Assembly: GCA_002431305.1 (NCBI GenBank)
Contig: DJEG01000016.1
Coordinates: 1,602 to 7,149, forward strand
From: Ruminococcaceae bacterium UBA5904
GTDB lineage: Bacteria > Bacillota > Clostridia > Oscillospirales > Acutalibacteraceae
DNA: 5,548 bases
Direction of reading: 5' to 3'
Made by a program: the position numbers and the translations under genes. Positions 1-5,548 of this stretch are shown here, in pieces. Position 1 is the stretch's first letter; each line of letters opens with the position of its first letter. The notes below the pieces were generated by a model. It was not told the DNA's origin, made no database searches, and worked only from the letters and a program-made list of their open reading frames with translations.

Positions 1-1
1 C

Positions 2-409
2 GCAACCGTTGAAAAGTCATGCAAGATCGTCGAAATCACCGTCAACAACAACGGCATGATTTTCAGAGCGCAGGAACGCGCCGACGAGCTTAACGAAGCT
101 CTTGACAAATGCGTGGACACCCTTATCCGCAAGATACGCAAGAACAAGACTAAGCTTGCAAAGCGTATCCATGACGGAGATTTCGATTCGCTCAATGCCG
201 AGGAGGCTGTCGAGGAGGAGAGAGAATACGACCTCGTACGAACAAAGTCAATATCCGTCAAGCCCGAGAGCATAGAGGAGGCTATACTCCAGATGAACAT
301 GCTCGGACATGAATTTTACATGTTCAGAAATTCCGAGACGAATGCAATAAACGTCGTCTACCGCAGAACCGACGGAGGATACGGACTTATCGAACCCGAG
401 GACGGCTGA
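2..409 (+). CDS. hpf: Long-form ribosome hibernation promoting factor (HPF), 5'-truncated by window
   Basis: Binds the 30S decoding region and, through its C-terminal domain, pairs 70S ribosomes into inactive 100S dimers in stationary phase or stress (family knowledge). The reading frame is open from base 2, so the first in-frame ATG at 56 is internal: the codons before it read as the end of the S30AE-type beta-sheet domain (VEITVNNNGMIFRAQE). 135 residues are visible. Long HPFs usually have about 170-190, so roughly 40-50 N-terminal residues are missing. In order there is the basic helix (DTLIRKIRKNKTKLAKR, about 116-166), an acidic linker rich in Glu (about 203-226), and the C-terminal dimerisation domain from about 227. 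That domain carries the family hallmarks VRTKSISVKP, EEAILQMNMLGHEFYMF, NVVYRRTDGGYGLIEP. The gene is followed by a strong terminator, so it ends its transcription unit. The assignment to the long form is secure; only the start is unseen. Confidence 0.95.
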   Translation, partial: ATVEKSCKIVEITVNNNGMIFRAQERADELNEALDKCVDTLIRKIRKNKTKLAKRIHDGDFDSLNAEEAVEEEREYDLVRTKSISVKPESIEEAILQMNMLGHEFYMFRNSETNAINVVYRRTDGGYGLIEPEDG

Positions 410-446
410 TTCTGACCGGAATCGGTGATTAATAAAAATAAATATC

Positions 447-484
447 GCGGAGCGGTTTCCCGCTCCGCTTTTGCGTCGTTTTTT
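447..484 (+). terminator. Rho-independent terminator after hpf
   Basis: A perfect 9-bp GC-rich stem (GCGGAGCGG at 447-455 with CCGCTCCGC at 460-468) closes a TTTC tetraloop. It is followed directly by TTTT (469-472) and, after six bases, by a second T run (479-484). An A-rich stretch precedes it. It lies 37 bases after the hpf stop and separates hpf from the radical SAM gene. Confidence 0.9.
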
Positions 485-561
485 AACCGAGACGCAGACT
501 ATTTTTTCAACATTTTATCTTCTTTGTACAGTTTTATTACATCTATCCGGGCATATTTAAA

Positions 562-603
562 TTGAGTTTACATATTTACATTACGATAACATTATGATAA
601 ACT
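562..603 (+). promoter_or_regulatory. Candidate promoter region of the radical SAM gene
   Basis: This AT-rich stretch lies between the hpf terminator and the radical SAM gene, where a promoter is expected. Two sigma-A-like pairings are possible. TTTACA (575-580) and TAAACT (598-603) are 17 bp apart, but the -10 matches only 4 of 6. TTTACA (567-572) and TATGAT (593-598) both match well but are 20 bp apart, which is long. Neither is clearly better. The region also holds an imperfect 11-bp tandem repeat (580-601) that could be an operator. Confidence 0.35.
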
Positions 604-613
604 ATTACACAAT

Positions 614-635
614 GGCGGTTTTTCCGCCGGGAGGT
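614..635 (+). promoter_or_regulatory. Hairpin abutting the ribosome binding site of the radical SAM gene
   Basis: GGCGG (614-618) and CCGCC (624-628) form a perfect 5-bp GC-only stem around a T5 loop. The stem ends exactly where the Shine-Dalgarno sequence GGGAGGT (629-635) begins, seven bases before the ATG at 643. The strong SD fixes the start codon. The hairpin is too short and lacks a following T run to be a terminator. It could affect mRNA 5'-end stability or ribosome access, but that role is inference. Confidence 0.5.
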
Positions 636-642
636 AACAACT

Positions 643-2055
643 ATGTCCTTTAAAGACACCGCAGCAAGAAAAGCCATGAGCATAACGCTCTCAGTTGCAG
701 TAGATCATTTGAGAAAAGACCCGGATAAAAATATCCCTCTTTTCGCGTCGAGACTTCAGAAGTTTTTCGGCAATATGTTCCCGTCTGACAATTTTAAAAA
801 GATGGCTGCCGCCGCGAAAGATAAAGACAACACTTACGTTAAGCTTATAAAGAATTTATTGAATGACGTCGACCCGTCGGTTCTTAAAAAGCTTCTGACA
901 GCAGCCGCTTACGACGCGGGAGTTGTCGGAACCAAAACCGTAAGAGCCAACAGGGAGAAGCTCAACTGTAATATTCCGTGGCTTATTCTTATGGATCCGA
1001 CCAGCGCGTGCAACCTTAAATGCAAGGGATGCTGGGCCGCGGAGTACGGTCATAAATTAAATCTCACGCTTGACGAGATGTCGAGCGTTATAAGACAGGG
1101 CAAGGAGCTCGGCACTCACGTTTATATGTACACGGGCGGAGAGCCTCTTATCAGAAAGAACGATATTATAAAGCTCTGTGAGCAGAATCCCGACTGCGTA
1201 TTTTTGGCGTATACGAATTCTACGCTCATAGACCAGGCTTTCTGCGACGAGATGAAGAGAGTCGGAAACCTCGTACTCGCGCTGAGCATCGAGGGTACAA
1301 AGGAGAGCAACGACGCGCGCAGAGGCGACGGAATTTACGAAAAGACCGTATCGGCTATGGATCTTTTGAAGAAGAACAAGCTCCTGTTCGGACTTTCCGT
1401 ATGCTATACGAGACTTAACGACGAGTACGTAACGAGCGACGAATTTCTCGATTTGATGATTCAAAAGGGCGCGAAGTTCGCGTTTTATTTCAACTACATG
1501 CCCGTAGGACACGACGCGGACAAGGAGCTTATCCCCTCCCCCGCACAGAGAAAATACATGTACTACTGGATTCGCAAAGTCAGAGCGGGCAAGGGCGGAA
1601 AACCCATGTTCATTTTCGACTTCCAGGACGACGGCGAGTTCGTCGGCGGATGTATCGCGGGCGGACGAAATTATTTTCATATCAATTCAAACGGCGATAT
1701 GGAGCCGTGCGTATTTATTCATTATTCGGATTCGAATATCCGAACCCATACGCTTTTGGAGGGACTTAAAAATCCGCTCTTCACCGCGTACAGAAAGGGT
1801 CAGCCGTTCAACGACAACCATTTAAGACCCTGTCCGATGCTCGAAAATCCCGAAATTTTACGCCGGATGGTCAAGGAGACGGGCGCAAAATCGACCGATT
1901 TAATCGTAGCCGAGGACGTAGACACACTGTGCGGAAGATGCGACGAGTTCGCAATGGAGTGGAAAGGCGTTGCGGACGAAATCTGGAACTCCACAACTCA
2001 CCCGAAAACGCATACCCAATATTACCGCGACGGCGGAAAAGCAAAGATGCAGTAA
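643..2055 (+). CDS. Radical SAM protein with SPASM-like C-terminal cysteines, function unknown
   Basis: The 470-residue enzyme should cleave S-adenosylmethionine with a [4Fe-4S] cluster to start radical chemistry. The cluster motif is C123-NLK-C127-KG-C130 (CxxxCxxC), in the context DPTSACNLKCKGCW, followed by the SAM-binding TGGEP motif at residues 164-168. Towards the C terminus C337 and C356 are arranged as C-x13-G-x4-C, the opening pattern of SPASM/twitch auxiliary-cluster domains. Further cysteines follow at C397 and in C430-GR-C433. The full canonical CX2CX5CX3C block is not present, so an auxiliary cluster is likely but not certain. The first roughly 105 residues are a mainly helical, lysine-rich region with no motif I recognise. 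No signal peptide or membrane segment is evident, so it is probably cytoplasmic. It stands alone between terminators, with no precursor peptide or cofactor gene beside it, so neighbours give no clue to substrate. Peptide modification, cofactor maturation and other small-molecule chemistry all remain possible. The radical SAM assignment is firm; the substrate is unknown. Confidence 0.92.
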   Translation: MSFKDTAARKAMSITLSVAVDHLRKDPDKNIPLFASRLQKFFGNMFPSDNFKKMAAAAKDKDNTYVKLIKNLLNDVDPSVLKKLLTAAAYDAGVVGTKTVRANREKLNCNIPWLILMDPTSACNLKCKGCWAAEYGHKLNLTLDEMSSVIRQGKELGTHVYMYTGGEPLIRKNDIIKLCEQNPDCVFLAYTNSTLIDQAFCDEMKRVGNLVLALSIEGTKESNDARRGDGIYEKTVSAMDLLKKNKLLFGLSVCYTRLNDEYVTSDEFLDLMIQKGAKFAFYFNYMPVGHDADKELIPSPAQRKYMYYWIRKVRAGKGGKPMFIFDFQDDGEFVGGCIAGGRNYFHINSNGDMEPCVFIHYSDSNIRTHTLLEGLKNPLFTAYRKGQPFNDNHLRPCPMLENPEILRRMVKETGAKSTDLIVAEDVDTLCGRCDEFAMEWKGVADEIWNSTTHPKTHTQYYRDGGKAKMQ

Positions 2056-2061
2056 AAAACA

Positions 2062-2102
2062 GCGCGAAGGTCTTGAGAAAATCATCTCCTTCGTGCTTTT
2101 TT
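2062..2102 (+). terminator. Rho-independent terminator after the radical SAM gene
   Basis: GCGCGAAGG (2062-2070) pairs with CCTTCGTGC (2088-2096) in a 9-bp stem containing one G-U pair. A 17-base loop and a T6 run (2097-2102) complete it. It starts six bases after the TAA stop, and an A-rich stretch precedes it. It isolates the radical SAM gene from the methionine operon. Confidence 0.88.
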
Positions 2103-2115
2103 ATTAATATTTAAG

Positions 2116-2144
2116 TGGACATTCTTTTTTTGTTATGATATATT
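2116..2144 (+). promoter_or_regulatory. Sigma-A-type promoter of the methionine operon
   Basis: The -35 TGGACA (2116-2121, 5 of 6 to consensus) and -10 TATATT (2139-2144, 5 of 6) are separated by the ideal 17 bp. An extended -10 TG sits at 2136-2137. Transcription would start near 2151, giving a leader of only about 30 bases before the metF ATG. That is too short for a SAM, cobalamin or T-box leader. An overlapping TATGAT at 2134-2139 has poorer spacing. Confidence 0.65.
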
Positions 2145-2181
2145 TTATAAGGAAGAGTTTTTTTATTTTGAGGAGAGAATC

Positions 2182-3066
2182 ATGAGGATTGACGAAATAT
2201 TAAAAAGCGATAAAATCTCGCTTTCATTTGAAGTTTTCCCGCCCAAAACGGATTCATCATTCGCTTCCGTAAAAAAAGCCGTCGGCGAAATCGCCGGAAT
2301 GTACCCCTCGTTCATGTCCGTCACATACGGCGCGGGAGGCGGAACGAGCGCATATACGCTCAATATTGCAAAAAGCATAAACGACATTTATTCCGTCCCG
2401 TCGCTTGCGCACTTAACATGCATTTCCTCAACGAAAAAGACCGTGGAAACGCGCATTGAGGATATTAAAAACGCGGGCATAGAGAACATCCTCGCTCTGC
2501 GCGGAGATATTCCGGCAGACGGAAAGTTCGGCACGGATTTTCTGCCGGAGTACCGCCACGCGACCGAGCTTATCGAGGACATCAAAAAGCACGGCGATTT
2601 CTGCATAGGATGCGCGTGCTATCCCGAGACTCACCCCGAGAGCGCAAACCGTGAGGAGGATATTTCATACCTTAAGGTCAAACAGGACGCGGGATGTAAT
2701 TTTTTCACGACTCAGATGTTTTTCGACAACGATATTTTTTATAAATTCTATGACGAAGCGCTGAACGCGGGCATAAGCGTACCCGTCGCCGCGGGAATCA
2801 TGCCCATTACGAATATAAAACAGCTTGAACGCGCTTCAACGCTTTCAAATTCGTTCATTCCCGAAAAATTACGCCGTATCGCCGATAAATTCGGATCAAA
2901 TCCTACAGCCATGAAGCAGGCGGGAATCTACTACTGCATTGACCAGATTTTCGACCTTATCGCCTCGGGCGTTACGAATATTCACATATACTCAATGAAC
3001 AAGCCCGACTGCGCGCGAATGATTAAAAACGCCGTCGACCCGTTAAGAGGCTTAGGCGATGAATAA
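2182..3066 (+). CDS. metF: 5,10-methylenetetrahydrofolate reductase
   Basis: Reduces 5,10-methylene-tetrahydrofolate to 5-methyl-tetrahydrofolate, the methyl donor for MetH, in the cytoplasm with FAD. The 294-residue length fits the bacterial MetF TIM barrel (about 280-300), with no extra domains. Hallmarks are FEVFPPKT (16-23; E17 corresponds to the catalytic Glu28 of E. coli), VTYGAGG (47-53), AHLTC (76-80), LALRGD (104-109; D109 matches Asp120), GCACYPETHPES (143-154) and FFTTQMFFD (174-182; Q178 matches Gln183). The ATG at 2182 is preceded by GAGGAGAG (2170-2177) at good spacing. It is the first gene of the operon and overlaps the next by 8 bp. The electron donor (NADH or a ferredoxin-linked partner) cannot be read from sequence. 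No MetV-like partner is visible in the window, so a biosynthetic rather than acetogenic role is favoured by the neighbouring metH. Confidence 0.96.
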   Translation: MRIDEILKSDKISLSFEVFPPKTDSSFASVKKAVGEIAGMYPSFMSVTYGAGGGTSAYTLNIAKSINDIYSVPSLAHLTCISSTKKTVETRIEDIKNAGIENILALRGDIPADGKFGTDFLPEYRHATELIEDIKKHGDFCIGCACYPETHPESANREEDISYLKVKQDAGCNFFTTQMFFDNDIFYKFYDEALNAGISVPVAAGIMPITNIKQLERASTLSNSFIPEKLRRIADKFGSNPTAMKQAGIYYCIDQIFDLIASGVTNIHIYSMNKPDCARMIKNAVDPLRGLGDE

Positions 3067-3652
3067 CGTTATAACCTTAAAATACGACGAACCCGCATAT
3101 AACCGCAGGGAAATTCTCCGTTACATGGGACAGAAAACGCCCGACGAAATATCGGAAAGGCTTATAGACAGGTGCGTTCTGCTCACCTCGGGCAAACTCG
3201 AATTAAAAGTCTGTTACGCGATGTACCCACTTAAAATCGAGGGTAACGCCGTCATGTTCGCGGGTGAAAAGATTATAAGCGAAAACCTCGCTAAAAACCT
3301 CGCCGGATGCAAAAGCGTTATACTCTTCGCCGCTACAGCGGGGCTTACCATGGACAGGCTTACGTTTAAATACTCGTCTCTCGACTCAGCCGTACACGCG
3401 TGTTTGCAGGCAACGGGAGCCGAGAGGGTCGAGAGCCTGTGCGATGTATTTAATAACGAAATAAAGGAAAAATATATTACTTCTCCGAGATACAGCCCGG
3501 GCTACGGCGACGTAGGACTTGAAAATCAGCGAATTTTTTTCCGTCTGCTCGACTGCCCGAAAAATATCGGCGTAAGTCTCGGTGACGACCTTATGATGAA
3601 GCCGACGAAGTCCGTTACTGCTTTTATCGGAATAAAGGGTGAGAAGAAATGA
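3059..3652 (+). CDS. Stand-alone methionine synthase reactivation (activation-domain) protein
   Basis: A 197-residue protein equivalent to the C-terminal AdoMet-binding activation domain of E. coli MetH. When MetH cobalamin becomes oxidised to cob(II)alamin, this domain supports reductive methylation using S-adenosylmethionine. The clearest signature is R144-YSPGYGD (144-151), matching the R..PGY AdoMet-binding segment of MetH. It is followed by a C-terminal GVSLGDDLMMKPTKSV segment (171-186) matching the L..xM.P..SV end of that domain. A hydrophobic stretch VILFAATAGL (87-96) precedes a conserved-looking helix. The ATG at 3059 lies inside metF and has AAGAGG (3045-3050) eight bases upstream; its stop overlaps metH by 4 bp. 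Separate proteins of this kind are known, for example Thermotoga maritima TM0269, which sits next to a MetH lacking the domain. The electron donor that would complete reactivation is not encoded here. Family assignment is strong; physical interaction with this MetH is inferred from operon context. Confidence 0.9.
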   Translation: MNNVITLKYDEPAYNRREILRYMGQKTPDEISERLIDRCVLLTSGKLELKVCYAMYPLKIEGNAVMFAGEKIISENLAKNLAGCKSVILFAATAGLTMDRLTFKYSSLDSAVHACLQATGAERVESLCDVFNNEIKEKYITSPRYSPGYGDVGLENQRIFFRLLDCPKNIGVSLGDDLMMKPTKSVTAFIGIKGEKK

Positions 3653-5548
3653 ATGTACTCGAATATATTAAGAATAATTTTCTATATTTTGACGGCGGAT
3701 TCGGCACGCTTTTATACGAACGCGGACTGCCCGCCGGAGTCGCGCCCGAGAGGTGGAATATTACAAATCCCGACGACATAACCGATATTCACAAGTCGTA
3801 TTTTGACGCGGGAAGCAACGTCGCATCAACAAACACGTTCGGAGCGAGCATATTAAAATTCGACGAAAACGAGCTTGACGATATAGTAAAAAACGCCGTA
3901 CAAAACGCGGACAGGGCGCGGAATCTTACCGACAGCAGCGAACCTAAATTTATCGCTCTGGACATAGGTCCGACGGGCAAAATGTTAAAACCGTTCGGCG
4001 ACCTCGAATTCGAGGAATGCGTAAACATATTCGCACACACCGTAAAACTCGGCGTAAAATACGGCGTCGACCTCGTGATAATCGAGACTATGAACGACTC
4101 GCTCGAAACGAAAGCCGCGCTTCTCGCCGTAAAGGAAAATTCGAACCTGCCGGTATTTGTTTCAAACGTATACGGTTCGGATTCAAAATTAATGTCGGGC
4201 GCAGACCCGTACGCAATGGCGGCAATGCTCGAGGGCATGGGCGCTGACGCAGTCGGAATGAACTGCTCGTTAGGACCAAAACAGCTCGAACCCACGGCGC
4301 TCAAACTGCTTGATGTACTGAGCGTTCCGATGATAATGCAGCCGAACGCGGGACTTCCCGAGACAGTAAACGGCAAAACGGTATTCAACGTTTCCGTCGA
4401 GGAATACGCCGAGGTCATGACTTCGCTTTGTAAAAAAGGACTTCGCATAATGGGCGGATGCTGCGGAACAACGCCCGAATATATAAGAGCATTAAGAAAT
4501 GCAACTAAGGATTTAACGCCCGTCGAAATTACGAAAAAAAACCTCTCCGTCGTCTCGTCGTACACCCACGCGGTCAGAATCGGCGAAAAGCCCGTACTGA
4601 TAGGCGAACGAATTAACCCGACGGGCAAAAAAAGATTCAAGCAGGCGTTAAAGGAACACGACATGTCCTACATTCTCGCCCAGGGAGTCGAACAGCAGGA
4701 CGCGGGCGCACATATTCTCGACGTAAACACAGGCATTCCCGAGGTCGACGAAAAGGCAATTCTTACAGACACAGTAAGAGAGCTTCAGGCGGTTATCAAC
4801 CTTCCGTTACAGATAGATTCTGCCCTGCCCGAGGCAATGGAAAGCGCTCTTAGAATCTACAACGGCAAAGCCATGATAAATTCCGTAAACGGCAAAGAGG
4901 AATCAATGGAAACGATATTCCCTCTCGTCAAAAAATACGGAGGCGTCGTCGTCGCGCTGACTCTCGACCAGAACGGAATCCCCGACACATGGCAGGAACG
5001 GGTTAATATCGCCGAAAGAATATTAAAAAAAGCCGCGGAATACGGTATCGATAAAAAAGATATAATTTTCGACACGCTGTGCATGACAGTAAGCGCAGAC
5101 AAAAACGCGGCGATTACGACCGTCAGGGCATTAAAAGAGATAAAACAGCGCTTTGGCTGTCACACGTCGCTGGGCGTTTCAAACGTTTCGTTCGGACTCC
5201 CGCAAAGGGATATAGTAAACGGCGCATTCTTCTCATTCGCACTGGAAAACGGACTCGACGCGGGCATTATCAACCCGAATTCGGCTGAAATAATGAAAAC
5301 GTACAAGGCGTACAACGTTCTGCATGCAAACGACGAAAACTGCTCGGAATATATCGCGTTCGCCGAATCGGTCGAGGTTGTGTCAAAAACACAGAACGCG
5401 GTCAAAAAGCAGTCAAACGCTCCCGAAACGCTGTACGACGCGGTCATAAAGGGGTTTAAGGACTTAGCCCAAACGCTTACAAAGGACGCGCTGAAAATGC
5501 GCGAGCCGTTAGACGTTGTAAACAAGGATTTAATCCCCGCTCTCGACT
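3649..5548 (+). CDS. metH: Cobalamin-dependent methionine synthase, 3'-truncated by window
   Basis: Transfers a methyl group from 5-methyl-tetrahydrofolate via cobalamin to homocysteine. The frame stays open from 3649 to the window end (633 codons). The homocysteine-binding domain (about 1-295) shows DGGFGT (15-20), TNTF (61-64), DIGPTG (105-110), ETMND (146-150), and the zinc/thiol ligands C206 (NCSLGP) and C271-C272 (GGCCGT). The pterin-binding domain (about 308-560) shows IGERINPTG (318-326), GAHILDVN (353-360), IDSALP (389-394), INSVNG (410-415) and GVSNVSFGLPQR (509-520). From about residue 590 a helical segment looks like the start of the cobalamin-domain cap; the DxHxxG cobalamin motif would lie beyond the window. 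The ATG shares ATGA with the upstream stop and has GGGTGAG (3637-3643) as ribosome binding site. Because a separate reactivation protein is encoded just upstream, this MetH probably ends after the cobalamin domain, near 800 residues rather than about 1200. That length is inference. Confidence 0.96.
   Translation, partial: MNVLEYIKNNFLYFDGGFGTLLYERGLPAGVAPERWNITNPDDITDIHKSYFDAGSNVASTNTFGASILKFDENELDDIVKNAVQNADRARNLTDSSEPKFIALDIGPTGKMLKPFGDLEFEECVNIFAHTVKLGVKYGVDLVIIETMNDSLETKAALLAVKENSNLPVFVSNVYGSDSKLMSGADPYAMAAMLEGMGADAVGMNCSLGPKQLEPTALKLLDVLSVPMIMQPNAGLPETVNGKTVFNVSVEEYAEVMTSLCKKGLRIMGGCCGTTPEYIRALRNATKDLTPVEITKKNLSVVSSYTHAVRIGEKPVLIGERINPTGKKRFKQALKEHDMSYILAQGVEQQDAGAHILDVNTGIPEVDEKAILTDTVRELQAVINLPLQIDSALPEAMESALRIYNGKAMINSVNGKEESMETIFPLVKKYGGVVVALTLDQNGIPDTWQERVNIAERILKKAAEYGIDKKDIIFDTLCMTVSADKNAAITTVRALKEIKQRFGCHTSLGVSNVSFGLPQRDIVNGAFFSFALENGLDAGIINPNSAEIMKTYKAYNVLHANDENCSEYIAFAESVEVVSKTQNAVKKQSNAPETLYDAVIKGFKDLAQTLTKDALKMREPLDVVNKDLIPALD

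Noticed and set aside
56..409. Reading the first gene as a complete 117-residue protein starting at 56
   Set aside because: The frame is open upstream to base 2, encodes recognisable HPF beta-strand sequence there, and no ribosome binding site precedes 56. The gene is a window-truncated hpf.
594..653. 19-codon upstream reading frame overlapping the start of the radical SAM gene
   Set aside because: No Shine-Dalgarno precedes its ATG, its first codons lie in the candidate -10 region, and the overlap with the strong SD and start at 643 suggests chance.
1057..1680. Open frame on the minus strand (207 codons) opposite the radical SAM gene
   Set aside because: It lies entirely inside the radical SAM coding region, resembles no family I know, and is explained by codon bias of the sense gene.
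1725..1744. Inverted repeat TTCGGAT / ATCCGAA with a 6-base spacer
   Set aside because: It is inside the radical SAM coding sequence, only a 7-bp stem, with no T run or neighbouring signal, so it is probably a by-product of codon choice.
2135..2185. 16-codon possible leader peptide ending on an ATGA shared with the metF start
   Set aside because: It has no ribosome binding site, and its start falls within the predicted -10 element, so it would not be transcribed. It has no run of methionine or other regulatory codons.
4002..4015. Perfect 14-bp palindrome CCTCGAATTCGAGG
   Set aside because: It lies in the middle of the metH homocysteine domain and encodes ordinary residues (L-E-F-E). Nothing nearby suggests an operator.
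3789..4664. Long open frame on the minus strand (291 codons) opposite metH
   Set aside because: It is the antisense shadow of metH, whose frame carries every expected motif. The reverse-strand translation is low-complexity Ser/Phe-rich and shows no family signature.

Overview
The window is ordinary bacterial chromosome, read entirely on the + strand. It most likely comes from a Gram-positive, clostridia-like (Firmicutes) organism. This is inferred from the long-form ribosome hibernation factor, strong GGAGG-type ribosome binding sites, AT-rich intergenic spacers with simple hairpin-plus-T-run terminators, and a methionine synthase whose reactivation domain is a separate protein. I saw no mobile element, CRISPR array, rRNA or tRNA.

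Region 1 (1-484): the C-terminal three quarters of hpf, a long-form ribosome hibernation promoting factor whose 5' end lies outside the window, closed by a strong rho-independent terminator. Region 2 (485-2102): an AT-rich spacer with candidate promoter elements and a small hairpin directly against the ribosome binding site, then one 470-residue radical SAM protein with SPASM-like C-terminal cysteines. It has its own terminator, so it appears to be monocistronic. Its substrate cannot be told from the sequence.

Region 3 (2116-5548): a promoter followed by a tightly packed three-gene methionine operon. It contains metF (methylenetetrahydrofolate reductase), a stand-alone methionine synthase reactivation protein, and metH (cobalamin-dependent methionine synthase), which runs off the window after 633 codons. 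The genes overlap by 8 bp and 4 bp. MetF makes 5-methyl-tetrahydrofolate. MetH transfers its methyl group through cobalamin to homocysteine. The small middle protein should bind S-adenosylmethionine and support reductive remethylation when the cobalamin is oxidised. In E. coli that last function is the C-terminal domain of MetH itself.

I found no clear undescribed multi-gene system. The items most worth following are the uncharacterised radical SAM/SPASM-like protein with its unusual N-terminal region and leader hairpin, and the split methionine synthase operon, which has no visible riboswitch.
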